This document shows positions 42,120 to 55,127 of a stretch of 64,000 nt of DNA, piece by piece. Made by a program: the position numbers and the translations under genes. This DNA comes from Paracamarosporium sp. OC-R06-R3 (taxonomy: Eukaryota; Ascomycota; Dothideomycetes; Pleosporales; Didymosphaeriaceae), in NCBI GenBank assembly GCA_019828545.1, contig JACVRA010000289.1, positions 1-64,000 of the forward strand, given 5' to 3'. A model generated the notes under the pieces. The model was not told the origin of the DNA. It saw nothing but the letters and a program-made list of their open reading frames with translations, and searched no databases. The stretch's first letter is position 1. Each line of letters opens with the position of its first letter.

Positions 42120-44264
42120 CTAACTCCACACATCCTCCTGGTACTGGTTTGATGCCCTCATCGCCTTCACAATCTCCTCGCCTCTCGACTCGTCGACGCC
42201 CCTGTACTTGGCGATGAGCTTGCCGAGCAGTGTGTTGACCTCGCGCGCCATGTTGGCGGCATCACCGCAGACGTAGAAGTACGCTTTTTGCTCGAGTAGC
42301 TTGTTGACCTCTTCGCCGTTTTCTTCTAGCTTGTGCTGGACGTAAACCTTGTTAGGACCGTCACGAGAAAAGGCTGTGTGCATAACGAAGTTATCGCCGA
42401 GAGCCTCTTTGTATTCCTGTCGCAAGTCAGCATATGAAGAGTTGATGATGATGCACGGTGTAAATCTTACCTCCCACTCCTTCTCATATACATAGTCTTC
42501 GGCCTTCTTTCTGCAGCCAAAGAATAATAGCGTCTTGCCAACAGGTTGACCAGCCTTTGCTTGCGCGGCTCGCTCTTGAATAAAACCACGGAACGGCGCG
42601 ACACCAGTTCCTGGGCCGACCATGATAACGGGCTTAGAAGGATCAGAAGGAAGCCTAAAGTTAGAGTGGCGAACATGGACGGGAACGTGGATGCCATCGT
42701 ATTTGTTTCGCGGACCGGTGATGGAGTACTCCAAGCCATGAGGATCTGGGTTTGGCTCGCCATGTTGTTTCTGCTTGAGCGCCAAGAGATAGTTGGTGGT
42801 AACTCCCTTGAGGATGTGGGGTGCGCCAGGCTTCTGGCTGGACTCGACGACGGCGGTGATGGAAATCTTGTTCTTCTGAACAAGCGACGAAGAAGAGATG
42901 GAATAGTAACGAGGCTGGATTTTCAGAAGACTTTCAATCATCAACGAGAAGGGGATCTTAGTCCACGGTTCGCCCTTGGACATGATTTCAAGTAGCTGCG
43001 CCAAGTTGAGATTGCGATCCGTAACCTTTTCGTGGAAGTAGTCCTTCTCACTTCCAAGCTTGGCCATTTCGTTCTTGATGTCGTCATTGGGAGCAAATTG
43101 TGCAAGCTGAGACGCAAATTGACGTGATACAGCAGCACCAATCTCCATGTGATAGCGAACAGCGGCATCGTAAGTGGTCGGAGAAGGGAAGGGTACCTTG
43201 GCCGTAGAGTCAAGACCCTTAACCGCAATAACAGCATGACGCTTATCCTTCAGGCCAAGAATGTTCAAAAGACGGTCAACCTCTTTGCCGGCGTTAGTGG
43301 GCCAGATAGCAATGTGGTCGCCGGTGGTGTATGACAGGTTGGAGCCTTCGATTCCAACTTCCATGTGTAGACAGTTCCGGTCTGCGGCGGTGAACAATTC
43401 GTAAGACTCAAGAATGGGAGCGATGAAGGGGTTGTTGGCGTTGTAGGGACCCTTTTGTGAGCCTTCCAAATGGTTCTTGTTGGGTTCGCCCAGGTACACA
43501 GTGTCATCCTCAGGAGAAAGTTCCGGCCTCTCCTTGATTTCAAAGACAGGCTCATAGACAGCTTCGCGCTCTTCCAGTTTGAAGGCCTCGCATACAGCAG
43601 CCCACATGGGCTCCTTCCACGCGAGGAAATCTTCTTCCATTGTACCGGCACCGTCGTCACCCTCGCCCGCAGCGCCAAGCCGGGTCGCGCCCAGCTTGGT
43701 GAGGTACTTGTTAACGTCGCGGACCATGGAGTTGTAGTGCTCGTACGTGTTGTTTCCCAGACCAAAGGCGACGTACTTGAGCTTGCTGAGCGGCTTCTCG
43801 TCGGCGGACGCGCCTTCGCTAAAGGCCACGTCGTCTGCACCGAGGAACTCGTAGAACTCGACCGCATTGTCCGTAGGCTCTCCCTCGCCGTAAGTGGCAA
43901 GCACGAAGACGGCAAGCTTGTCCTCTGGAAACTGGTCCAAGTTGTCGTAGTCGTAGTCCTCGAGGTCCGCTACCATGCAACTCAAGCCGAAGCGCGAATG
44001 CCCCTCCTTGGCTATGCGAGAGGCATAGTCCTCGGCGGTTCCGGTCTGGCTGCCATAGAAGACAACACAGTTCTTGTCCGACTCGTCCATCTTCTCCAGG
44101 ATGTTTCGGGATTTACCCGCCCTGGCGGCGCCATTGGCGGCAGCGAGCGAGTTGCCATATGGATCTCCGTAGACAGCCCAATAGGTGCCTTTTGTGAAGT
44201 AGGCGACGGTTCCGATCAGGAGCACGGCGAGGACGACGATGTCGAGCGTGTCCAGTTGAGCCAT
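42120..44264 (-). CDS. CPR1: NADPH-cytochrome P450 reductase
   Basis: Exons 44264-42471 and 42416-42120 give 696 aa after removing a 54-bp intron (GTAAGA...GCGACAG). Residues 1-25 are an ER membrane anchor (LDIVVLAVLLIGTVAYF). The FMN domain has the flavodoxin loop FYGSQTGTAEDYA and LATYGEGEPTDNA; the FAD domain has RYYSISSSS; NADPH binding shows GPGTGVAPFRGF, FFGCRKK, YVCGDAANMA, and the terminal stacking Trp is in DVWS. It passes electrons from NADPH to microsomal P450s (including CYP51 and CYP61 of sterol synthesis) and is the natural partner of the P450 at 26 kb. ATG 44264 is chosen because it starts the anchor; the 107-codon upstream extension is low-complexity leader. The intron is a multiple of three with no stop. 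Confidence 0.96.
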   Translation of the reverse strand: MAQLDTLDIVVLAVLLIGTVAYFTKGTYWAVYGDPYGNSLAAANGAARAGKSRNILEKMDESDKNCVVFYGSQTGTAEDYASRIAKEGHSRFGLSCMVADLEDYDYDNLDQFPEDKLAVFVLATYGEGEPTDNAVEFYEFLGADDVAFSEGASADEKPLSKLKYVAFGLGNNTYEHYNSMVRDVNKYLTKLGATRLGAAGEGDDGAGTMEEDFLAWKEPMWAAVCEAFKLEEREAVYEPVFEIKERPELSPEDDTVYLGEPNKNHLEGSQKGPYNANNPFIAPILESYELFTAADRNCLHMEVGIEGSNLSYTTGDHIAIWPTNAGKEVDRLLNILGLKDKRHAVIAVKGLDSTAKVPFPSPTTYDAAVRYHMEIGAAVSRQFASQLAQFAPNDDIKNEMAKLGSEKDYFHEKVTDRNLNLAQLLEIMSKGEPWTKIPFSLMIESLLKIQPRYYSISSSSLVQKNKISITAVVESSQKPGAPHILKGVTTNYLLALKQKQHGEPNPDPHGLEYSITGPRNKYDGIHVPVHVRHSNFRLPSDPSKPVIMVGPGTGVAPFRGFIQERAAQAKAGQPVGKTLLFFGCRKKAEDYVYEKEWEVRFTPCIIINSSYADLRQEYKEALGDNFVMHTAFSRDGPNKVYVQHKLEENGEEVNKLLEQKAYFYVCGDAANMAREVNTLLGKLIAKYRGVDESRGEEIVKAMRASNQYQEDVWS

Positions 44265-45393
44265 GGTGCTTGAGGAAGGGTCAGTAGGCACGCAGGCGGG
44301 GTACAGGGCGGCCGACTCACAGAAAGTGGCAGCAGAGCTAGCCGGAGAAGCACAGGCGGTGGAATTTGTATGCGGCTTCGGGCGTCGGCGGTGGAGGTCG
44401 GTTGTCGTGGCGGCCGACCTTCTGTGTGGAGCCTTAACCCTTATCGGGGGGGTCTGTCGGCTGATGCTCAGGCTTGTGAAAGCAGGCCGCGGTCGGAACT
44501 TCTGCGCGACGACTGCGGCAGAGCACGTTGGACAGCGGCGCTCCGGACGAAGCTCGGGCTGGAGCAGTGGCAGTCGTGCCGTCAACGATCAGCCGCGATG
44601 GCGGGCGCTGGGAGCGGCACCAGAAGTCGGAACGCTCAATTCCGCTCCGCTTGCTCGAGCCGTGGCCCTCCGTTCCGCGCGAGGGACCCCACAGCAACGA
44701 CGCTTCCGCGACGTGTGGGGTAGGCAGTGCTGTGTGCCAGGTATGGATGCTTCGTACGAGGAGCAGCAAGAAGCGTGATCGGCAGCGAAGGCGTGAGTTC
44801 ACGGGGGGAGTGGTCAGAAGCGCGACCGGGGGAAGCGGGGCCCCTGTCCTTATATAAAGGTGCCAGTCTCCCGCCAGCCAGGCGCCAGACGGATCGTCTC
44901 ACAGCGTGCGACTTGCGAGGACAGTTGCAGTGTCAGCAGAGAGAGCTGGCTGCTGCAGTGTCAGCGGGCTCAGCCGTGGGCGTTGAGTGTCAGACACGGA
45001 GGCACCCAGCCAACGTCCAGACGGGAACCAGTCTGTCCGTTTCGGCACGTGCTCTGGTGTTGTTCCTGGTATCATGTTGAGGCTTCTTCACAACCCCGAT
45101 GCACCACCCCCCCGCGCCCGCTGCACGTACTATGTAGACAGTGACGGCAGCCCGTCTCGCTCACACAGATGCGAACAAGGCCCGTCGGCATGGGCCCGCC
45201 AGCAGATCTCCAGGCGGCGTGGGGAACGCCCGTGGCTATCGGCCATGGGGTTTAGCGCTCAGGAACGTGCTGCTGGAGGCGCACCAGGGGCCGTGAAATC
45301 GTCCTCCCACCTCTCGCATGCACCGTGAACAGAAGAAGCCCTCTCGTCGCCCCCATTGCCTCCCCCGCGCGCGGCCGTGAGCCCAGCCCCCAG
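44265..45393. promoter_or_regulatory. Divergent promoter region of CPR1 and TAO3
   Basis: 1.13 kb, GC-rich, with TATATAAA near 44852 (CTTATATAAAGG, read on the plus strand). Long frames on both strands here are composition artefacts. It probably holds long leaders for both genes. Confidence 0.5.
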
Positions 45394-48300
45394 ATGACGA
45401 CCCGGAGCAGGCCGGCGGCATGTGTGAGTGCCCTCCCCTCGCCGTTTCATTGCATGCTTCAGGACGACTCAGTTGCGCCCATGGCCGACTTTATATCCAC
45501 GGCAAGCTCCCCCCTCCGCCGTGCCTGGCTGACCCCTGCGTGCTCTTGCAGCTGCTCCCTCCCCACTGGCGCAAGGCCGTCCAGTCGCTGGGAACCCGTC
45601 GCACCATATAGAGGGGCCCAACGTCCCCTCCCGCGAGCCGTCCGTCACCCGCGGGCGAGCGCTGACGGCGTCCTCGCGCATCCTCTCGCCGCGCTCGCAG
45701 ACGCCCGTCGCCCCCAGCAGCAGCTCGAGCCCCGACCGGAGCCTCGAGCGGAAGCCCTCGCTGTCGTATGCCCACAACCGCCAGACCTCCATCGTACATG
45801 GCATCCAGCACTCGCGCAACACGAGCTTCGTCAACTCGCCCGCCACCAGCCCGCTGAGCCCCCAGGTCATCGCCGCCCAGGGCCCGTCGCTCGATGGAAC
45901 CGCCGTCATGTCGCAGGAGAGCATAGCCGAAGCCTTCGCGGCCAAGGGAGCACCACCTGGCGCGCCCGCTGCCAACGGCCACGCCCACGTCCATCCTCAC
46001 GCCCACGGCCATGTCCACACCGGCTCCGTGGCGACCGACGCCAGCGTGCCCCCGCGAAGGCCGGAGCGTGCGCAGAGTGCAAGGTCGCGAAAGGGCGGCC
46101 ACCACCACCACCGCTCGCAGTCTCGCCACCAGGCGCAGCATGAACTGAAGACGGTGGGCGAGTACGCCCTGCACCATCTGTTCAACTCGGTGAGTGCACC
46201 GGGTGCATCTGCCACGCCTCGCTAACGGGCCACTCTAGTTCATCCCTCAGGCAGACCTGAAAATAAGCCAGTGCATGACAGACCGCGGCCAGCCAGAGGC
46301 TAGGGTGGAGCGAATATGCGGACCGGGAGTCGACCCCAACTTCGACCAGCTCATATGGGCTCTCGGCCATATCGCCAAGAACAAGCCCAAGTCTCTGATC
46401 GACACCATCATGATCTGGCGGAAGGGGAAGAGCGAGGATGCCGCCCAGCTCCGTGTCAAGCTTGCCAATGTACGCACACCGGACAACCTGTGAAGTTGAC
46501 GCTGACAGCCCTAGGCCCGACAGGCGGGTTCGCTACCACCTTCAATGCTCCCGCGCCGGAACACTGAGCCTCTCCAGCTTGCCGATTCCCATGCTGCTGC
46601 CGCTGCCGCCGCCGCCGCAACCAGTCCCGAATACATGCTAGCCCTGCAGCAAACCGTAGCGCAGGCAGAACAGCGTTCTACCGTTTCGACGTACATATTA
46701 TGCAGGGTACTAATCCAGATCATCAAACAAACGACGTTGGAGGCTCTAACCGTGGACATGGCGGAGCGCCTGCTGAGCCTTTTCTATTCCCAACTCAATA
46801 CCGTCGATCCGGAGCAGGCGGAAGAGTCGTCGGTGCACAAAGCTAACTGGGTTATCTACAGCCAATTCCTGGGCGAATTGAGCGAATTGCTCTTCCATAG
46901 CGTGCAAGACAAGTTCGTCGCAGATCTTAAAGTCATCGACGCACAGTACACCCAGTCAGCAATCAAGAACCAATCGAGTAGAGAGATTGAAGCCAAGGGC
47001 GCTCTCCTCGTCCGAGGGATGCGGTACTTGCGCGTCAAAACGTCACCTTCGGAGCTATGGGACCGGACATGCGAGTTCATGTTTTCATTAGCGAAGTTGT
47101 TCGCTAATGCCCACGGCCAGACCATCAAATACGCCTATTGCCAGGTCCTTCGAGATCTTCTCCTGCGAATTGCATCCGAATCCATGCCGCAGTTCAGTAC
47201 ACCGAGATGGAAAAGCGTGATTGATATCTTGAAATCAAGAGCCTCCTTGCTTCTGAGCAAACCCAAGCACTGGCAAGAGGCATTTCCGCTCATGTGTGCC
47301 ATACTTTGTGTATCACCAGCTGACACATTTGCAACCCAGTGGCTACCACTTGCCCTATCGACGCAGCCAAGGCTGAAAGAGCGTGCGACCAGAGCTGTCG
47401 CCTTGAAAGGAATTTGCCAGTTGGTGTGGAGCTACCTGTATAGGGGGGCACCCGACCCTCAAAATGTTGCCATGCGGAAATTGGAAGACATTATCCGTAT
47501 GGTATACCAACCCGGCAAGCGGTCGTACTTGTCGACGGAGCCCGCTATCGCGGAGCCCTTCATCCAGCTTACCCGTATTATTGGTTTCAAGTTTCAAGAT
47601 GTTTGCTTCAGGGCTATAATCTTTCCTCTACTTAATGCAGAAACGTTCACTTCCGGTCGAGACTTGCGCGTTGAGAATTTGGAGCCGGATCGCATGGTCA
47701 TCGGTATCCGTTCTTTCCTTGCCATCATGACCGATCTCGAAAACGTAAAAGAAATACAACATCCGCCGTTTCCTAGTCCCTTCACATCGGATACTGACAT
47801 CTCTACTACGAGTCCTCCGCAGATGACTGCGAGCCCACGCCCTCTGCAACATCCATCAATAAAGTCACTGCTCCCATCTAAAGAAGAACGCCTCTCTCGT
47901 CCAGTGGATTTTGCTGGGTTTCCTGAGATAGCCAAAGAATACTATGTGCGGTTCTGCAAGATTCTGGGCGACATAACCATTATCTGCGATAACGCATTCG
48001 GTGGCCAGGCGGTGCTGGACGAGAAATTTTCCCTGCAAACGCCGAAAACCCCCATGTCCGAGGCGTTCAGCTTCTCTCGGAAAGAAGAACAAACCCCCAC
48101 CGATCCGCGGCAGGGGTTCTACGATCTCTTACACGTGGCTGTCCAGGCTTTGCCTCGCTGTTTATCGCCTCATATCCCGTTTAGTTCACTTGTGAACCTA
48201 TTGTGTACAGGAACAGCTCATGTCCAAGGAAATATTGCAACCTCTTCTGCACAGTCGCTCAAATCTATTGCTCGTCAATCGTTCGCACAGCAAGTCACTA

Positions 48301-51300
48301 TCGCGTTTGCAAGATTTATATTTACATTTGATGACCGTTATTCCACCATGTCAGATGGCGGTATGCTCGGTCCAGGTCACATCGAAAGAACCCTCAAACT
48401 ATATGTAGAACTACTCGAGATATGGATTGAAGAAATCAAGGAGAAGACCCGCAAAGCTGCCTTGGACACTCCGGATGACGGTGTAGGCAGCAGAGGGGTC
48501 CATTTGGACTTGTCGTCGGTGTGGGCTCACGTTGATGAAGTTGAATCTCATGGGCTCTTCTTCCTATGCTCGCCTTCACGCCGGGTAAGAGCTTATGCTG
48601 TAACTGTACTGCGACTTATAACAGAGTTCGATACCGCGCTTGGTGGCTCCAACACCAGGATCATCCGCGTTATGGAAGGAAGTCCGCAAAAGGTCATGGA
48701 TATCAGCGACGAGAAGCTTTCTCTTGCGGAGCGCACTCGTTTGCAGCGAGGCATGCGTAAGAGCAATGTCCAAAGTACTCTTGTCGAGCTCTGCAGTAGC
48801 GACGTTCCCTATGACTCCACACTCTGGTTCAAGGTTTTCCCTAATTTGGTACGCATCAGCTTCGAGGTGTGTCCATTCGCAGTCACTCTGACGCGAGACA
48901 TTGTCTGCGCCCGCTTATCGCAAATGCATCGAACTTTGATGTCGATTACGGAAGGACCAAGAGCCAGTCCATATGCAACATTCGATACAAGCATGCACAA
49001 AGCAGCGAATCGTATACCATCGACTGCACCAGAGATCATCGTCGAGCAATGGAAGCTCTATCTTATATTCGCATTCACGACGTTGACCAACCTTGGCGTT
49101 AACAGCCAGTCCGCATCAGGTGCATCTGCACAGCATTCAAGGAAGAGCTCCAAGTCATCACAAAAGAGCTCCAACAAGGTCTATACCGCGAGCGAACTCT
49201 TTGCACGGGTTTTGCCATTCCTTGCTACTGAAAATTCTGCAGTGCGCGATGCAGCTGTTGTTGGGCTGGGCTCGATTAATATCAATTTGTACCGCACGTT
49301 GCTGGAGTCATTGTATGGTCACGCAGCTGCCTGTGCTGAAGAAGCAAAGACACGGTTGGGCTCGCACACTCGAACGGTCAGCAGCCCACGGAGAAGTCGA
49401 CGGACAGATCATCTAAGGACGGAGCTCACTCATGTCTACAAACTAACCTCGCATTTCTTAAAGCTACCGGAAGCTTACAACGATGACTGGATCCTCAACA
49501 ATCTCGTAAATTACACGAAAGATCTGCGAATATTCCTCAGCGATGCAGAGGTGCAAAACGAATGGGGCTTCCAGAAGCTGCGTACGCACTACTGCGGACT
49601 AATAGAGGTCCTCTTCGAAGGAATCAACAAAACCCCTGATCCACTGCAGTGGATGCCTTTCCAAGCTCGAAAGGCAGCTTTTACGTTGATGGAGGACTGG
49701 TGCGGCTACTCGGCCAACCAACCTCAGATTCGGCAACGAGAGGAGAACATGAGGCGGTCTATGCTCGATCGCGAGGCCGACATGAGTAGCAAAGGAATCG
49801 CTACGGCCGCAATGGAAATTGAGAAAAGGGATCTTCGCACAGCTGCCCTCAGCGCCATGGCTGCCCTCTGTGGCGGTCCGATCAGCATAACAACAGATAG
49901 CAAAGTTGTTCTTCAGTTCGATGTCCGGCGTATGCTTTCTTGGATTGATGGCATCTTCGAAACACCTAGCGACAGAACTCATGCCATCGGTCGAAGAGCG
50001 CTCACTAACCTCATTCTCCACAACCGCGAGCACTCTTACCTTCTCGAGCGCGCCATCGAGATGTGTTATATTTCAAAATCTTCAAAAGCACTCGAAAGCT
50101 ATTTTGAGGTTGTGACGCAGGTTCTCATACAACGCGAAGATTACACACTTCCGTACTGGAAAGTCCTTAGTGCGGGCCTTTACACACTTGGACACGAGAA
50201 CAATGAGCTGCGTATGAAGTCAGCACGCCTCCTACGGACCCTTGAAGCTCGCGAACAGAAGAATTCAAAGCTCCAAGACCTTGACATCAGTATATCCGAC
50301 AAGACTATTGCCGTTTACAAACTTGCTCAATTCGAAGTATCTCGACGCCTCGCACATCAGCATTCAGAACTCGCATTCTTGGTCTTTTCGCAATTTTCAT
50401 ACTATTTCAAAGAACTGCAGCCCGACCATCAACGTAATATGGTAGCAGCTATGCTTCCATGGATCCAGAGCGTGGAGCTGCAACTCAATCCGGACGGTGG
50501 TCCTACGGCTAGCTCATACATGCTCTTGGTCAACCTTTTCGAAATTACTGTCCGTTGCAGTAGTGCCCTGCACAACGAGATACAGGCTCTCTGGCAGGCC
50601 TTAGCTGCAGGTTCTGGAGGCAACGTACAGCTCATTTTGAACTTCATCATCAACCTTTGCCTCGACAAGCGGGAACAAAATTTTATCGATTACTCAAAAC
50701 AAATTATAGTGCACTTGGCCGGCACAGGCGCGAAGGTTGTGGAAGCGCTACTCCTGCAGATTAATCCGCGCTCAATGGTACACGAAAAACGTGAACCAAC
50801 CCCTCCGCCCCCGGACGCTATCAATCTTCCGTATCTTGCTGATCTCGGTGCCTTATTGCCCAGCAGCAATAAACAGGTGAGAAAGGTCTACTGCAACCCC
50901 GATCTAGCGCTAACGCTACTTAGTCTGGATTCTCCCTTGGTCAGGTCTGTCTGATACTACTCGTCGATCTCATGGTGTCACCCCTACAGCTTGGCAGTGA
51001 ACATTTGCCACTCTTACTTCAAGTTGTGCTCGTACTTTGGGACCATTACACTCCTGTTGTTCAAGACCAAGCGCGAGAAATGCTCGTCCATCTTATCCAT
51101 GAGCTCGTTATATCTAAGATTGAAGATGACAATACCATGGGGGTAGACAAGAGTGCCATTGAGGAATTCATCGAGAACGTACGACAGCACGATGCTAAGA
51201 TTGTATGGAATTATGACGACAAGAATGGCAAAGATTCCGAGGACTCCAGCAACAAAGTGCCGGAGTCGATGATGCATGTCGCGAACGAGGTGCTTCGCTT

Positions 51301-53395
51301 CTTCTCATTCGCTCATCCTGGGCTGCGAGAGGCTTGGGGAAAAGTGGCGCTCAGCTGGGCAACTTCCTGTCCGGTTCGCCATTTAGCTTGCCGATCTTTC
51401 CAGTTATTTCGATGCATTTTGAGTACGTTGGATCAGGCGATGCTCTCCGATATGCTGGCACGACTTTCCAATACTATCTCTGACGACGAGAGCGACATTC
51501 AGACGTTTTCAATGGAGATTCTGACGACCCTCCGGGCAATTATTGAGGCGCTTCAACCAGACGATCTTCTCAAGTACCCTCAGCTTTTCTGGACTACGTG
51601 TGCATGTTTAGATACCATACATGAAGGCGAATTCATGGAGAGCATGTTAATGTTGGACAAATTCCTGGACAAGGTCGATATGAGCAACCCCGATGTCATC
51701 GCCTTCTTGAAGAAGAACCGCCCTCCGAAATGGGAAGGAGAATTTGAAGGCCTTTTCCAGCTCGTGTACAAAGGTGTGCGCTCAAGTCTGTGTCTGGATC
51801 GATCATTGCGCCTCCTTGAACGGCTTGTGATCTTACCACCAAGTGAGCTTGTAGGAGATGAAAGTCGCCTAATATTTGCCGTCCTAGCGAATATGCCCCG
51901 TTTCCTCAAAGCTTTCGAGGAGCCGAATAAGGATCCTACGGTCCGTGATAGAGCGGAAGTACTGGCCCAAGTTGCACTCGAGCTTCAGCTAGACGATCTC
52001 GCATCATCACTCTCCGCCTTTGCAAGAAAGATTTCACGACAAGGCGAGCAGTTTCTCAGGCAGATGATAGACGCCATCGTTGAATACTACTTCCCACAAC
52101 TCGAGTTTAGTTGCCTGGTCTTCTTACTAGGACTCCTGTCGAATAAGCTCGATTGGTTCAAGATCAACACCATGCAGATGCTCACGCTTTTGATCAAAAG
52201 AATCGAAATGCGGAAGCCAGAAATCGCGCACCGGGGCCCAGATGTCATTTCGCCTCTGTTACGCCTCCTTCAAACCGACCTTTGTGGATACGCTCTGCAA
52301 GTTCTGGACTCGGTCATAGACGTGACTGGCGGCCCCCAGCCACCGAATCTAGAGAGGGCGCATATCCGCATGAGCATGGCAGGATCAAATACTAGTCGAG
52401 CGTTTAAGAAGCAATTTGGCACAACCCAGTCACTTTACGGCATTCCTGAGGAGACCGGCTGGTCAATACCAGTGCCCGCTCACCATTCACACCTCACTCG
52501 AACGAATGTCCATGCAGTCTTTTACACATGCAGCAATCTTGATGCGGAAGCTGCTGCGGACGTTGCAACGCCCAAGATTGAATTCCGCCAGGATGAATTC
52601 CCCTTCAGTCCGGTGTCAGACTACCGCACAGCGACAATGACATCTGAAGACACGCGTGGAGAAAGCCATATTGGCGAATTGGTCATGAAGCTAGACAGTC
52701 TCGATGATTTCTTCGAAGATGACGACGAGAACGAAACACTGACCGATTTACCCGATAGCTCGATCTTTGGGACAAATCGATATGCGAACGGATTGTATGG
52801 TCATAGCTCGCAAGATGTCCGCGAAAACCTTTACGACCAGCAGACAGCTCCCATACTGCACAAATCACTAACGCGGAATGGCAGCGTGAACTCTTTCCAA
52901 TCCGGCTTCTCAGATGTCAAGCTCTCTCCAGCCCGCGATCCCGGCGTGATGAATCCCGGAGCATTTAGCTCCTTCACTTCCGGTCAACACCACCTTCCAC
53001 CTGTACAAGCCGGACGTCCAGGACTGCACTCGCGTTCAGTAACTTCGCCTTCAGCGCCAAATCAGATGCAACGTCTTTCCCCCTCACTCTCCTCCTCCGC
53101 GGTCGACGAACACGGCGAGCCATTTTCCGACGACGAATTCGTCGGAGGTCGCACAGTCTCGGCGAACGCCAGTACGGACAAACTCAGCATCGAGACCGTG
53201 ATCGGCGGTCTGAAGCACGACACACGAAGCAAGATCCGCAGCGGAATGAGAAGATTAACAGGCAGCAGCGGAGACACCAAAGAACGAGAACGAATGCGCG
53301 AAGCGGTCAAGCAGGCGCTACAGAAGAGTCCGCAAGTGCCCAAGGTCCCCGATATTTATCTCATGCAGCAGAATCCCAAGAGTGCAGATCCATAG
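45394..53395 (+). CDS. TAO3: Cell-morphogenesis protein TAO3/MOR2/PAG1 (Furry family), about 2569 aa
   Basis: This giant HEAT-like scaffold acts in the RAM/NDR-kinase network that directs polarised growth. Exons: 45394-45421 (provisional), 45552-46189, 46239-46469, 46515-50876 and 50945-53395. The last three introns (GTGAGT...TCTAG; GTACGC...CCTAG; GTGAGA...GGTCAG) keep frame exactly. The His/Pro/Ser-rich N-terminus leads into conserved HELKTVGEYALHHLFNSFIP and FDQLIWALGHIAKNKPKSLI, then the MOR2-PAG1 N, middle and C-terminal regions, for example WVIYSQFLGELSELLFHSVQ and the C-terminal ALQKSPQVPKVPDI. A (HA)n/polyalanine stretch lies at about residues 310-325. The first exon is the weak point: the frame needs a donor GTGTGA at 45422, one base set away from a better GTGAGT at 45424. 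Confidence 0.9.
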
Positions 53396-54160
53396 TATGT
53401 ATAGATGCATAGACTGGGGTATTTGGAGTTTTTTCTTTTTCTTTTTTTTTATCTAATGCACATGGGATATATGATGGGTGGGTGTATTTACATGTAGGCT
53501 TGTTTGTTGGGATGATGCATAAAATGTTGGCATGTATGTCTGTCTGTCTGGCACTGGGGTTATGTCTGGTCTGGTTCGTGCGGTAGATACCATCGCTCTT
53601 TTTATTTTTCGTGGTTCGAGCTTGAGTTGAGTTGAGTTTAGTTTGACTGGGCTGTGAGATACCATTTTTAATGAAAATGTTTTTGAGAATGTGCGGTGCG
53701 GTGCGGTGAGGGGTTTGCTTTGCTGCGTTGTGCTGAGGTTGTGGTGGGTGTCGCTTTTTGTGGCTATGTGTGTGTGAATAGGGGGATTACCTTCTTCATA
53801 TCGCTTTTTGTATTCGGGCCTATGTCGAACTTTGATCGGATGAAGACCAGAGAAGGAGATGTATGTGAACTTCCCTAGAGTGTTGTTTTTTTGCATACTT
53901 GTCTCTCTCGATTCTGCTTCATTACTCACGATTCGGTTGGAAATTTATACTCCCGCGCGCTCCTGTGTGTGAGAGGATTGCTTGGTAGCAGTCTTCTTTA
54001 CAGGTGTGGATTTAGTTAGCATTGATGAAAATGATGACGGCGATGACGGCGATGACAGCAATGGCACTGCACTATTATATTTGTTGCTACAATTGCCAAA
54101 AAGAGAATTCATTCTGTTATCATCCAAGTGGTGATTGAATTAGTCGATAAATCTACAAGA
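53396..54160. other. Intergenic, convergent 3' ends
   Basis: 765 bp after TAO3. T-rich tracts (53430-53450) fit a 3' UTR. Contains (GATGACGGC)3 at 54033-54059. A 158-codon minus frame (53929-53453) and a 60-codon frame (54127-53945) are not convincing as genes. Confidence 0.5.
54033..54059. repeat. 9-bp tandem repeat GATGACGGC x3
   Basis: Two perfect units and one with a single change (GATGACAGC). Confidence 0.8.
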
Positions 54161-55127
54161 TCACAACTTAGAAGCCCTCTCTTTCTGATCCTCGAAATCT
54201 TCGCCTTCCACATTGTCGATGTTCTCCTTAACAAGACCCTTCACTGCAGCACCAACATCCTCGTCTCCATCCAGCACATCGATCCACCCCCTCGCGCCCT
54301 CTGTAGCCAAGACCGCTACCACCGTCTCAGCAACTGTAGCGCGGCTCGTGTTACCACGTGAATTAATCCTCCCGACCGTCACACCGCCAGCACCCTTGTC
54401 AGTCAATGTACCCGGCCTCAAACTAATTCCAGCGAATCTCTCGTTCTCAGGTACGCCGTTCTTCGCCTCCTGATCAAAGCGCTCCTTCGCTAGCACGGTC
54501 AAGACTTCGTCGGCCGCAACTTTCGCCTTGTAGTAATGGGGCAGGATCTCGTTGTTTACTTTCTGTGCGGATTCCCAGTCTGCATCCGTCCACCATGGCG
54601 CGCGGTTGCGGCGCGATGCTATGTAGGATACCGTGAGGAACTTCTTGATGCTTGGAGCGCGCACACTGGCCTTTGTGAAGGCGACGGCGGCATCCTGATC
54701 AATGGCTTTGGTCCGTGAGGGCCCGCCGCGACCACCGGCGCCTAGGGGGTGTCAGCAGGAAAAGGGGTCGAAGAAGGTGAGATGTAAAATCACGTGATGT
54801 TTGCATGTGAGAGAGTACAGTATCCATCGACGTGATCACTTCATCCACGCAAGAGGAAAATTAAAACTCACCCGCACTCCAAACTACCCAGTCGGGTTTT
54901 ACCTGGTCCAAGATCTTCTGTGCATCTCCCTCGCTCTGCACATCCTCCACGCTGCTCACCAAAACGTTAAGTTTGCCCGGCTGCCCTTGACCAAGCTTCT
55001 CGATAGCAGGTTTCTGGTCCGCCGAGCGGATCAAGCTTGTCACGTTCCACGATCTCGCGAGGAGAAGCGGAGTAAGAAGTTGCGAGACCTTGCCGTGGCC
55101 GCCGATGAGGAGGACGTTGTGAGCCAT
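54161..55127 (-). CDS. NAD(P)-binding Rossmann-fold protein, 278 aa
   Basis: Exons 55127-54872 and 54741-54161 join through intron GTGAGT...CCCTAG (130 bp), giving 278 aa. The N-terminus has an atypical SDR/NmrA-like dinucleotide loop, NVLLIGGHGKVSQLLTPLLL (G-x-x-G-x-x-x), followed by SLIRSADQK, DWVVWSAGAGGRGG and the strand KKFLTVSYIASRRN. In this group (NAD(P)-binding PF13460) the proteins act as oxidoreductases or redox sensors; the canonical Tyr-x-x-x-Lys is represented by HYYKAKVAAD. The C-terminus is acidic. Cytosolic; substrate unknown. Length is normal for the family. Confidence 0.85.

Noticed and set aside
43470..44273. 267-codon plus-strand frame
   Set aside because: Antisense shadow of the reductase gene.
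44265..44585. 107-codon N-terminal extension of the P450 reductase
   Set aside because: Low-complexity leader; the family starts at the membrane anchor beginning at ATG 44264.
45325..46143. 272-codon plus-strand frame
   Set aside because: It is the wrong frame of TAO3 exon 2 in GC-rich DNA; conserved sequence is in the frame that continues to exon 3.
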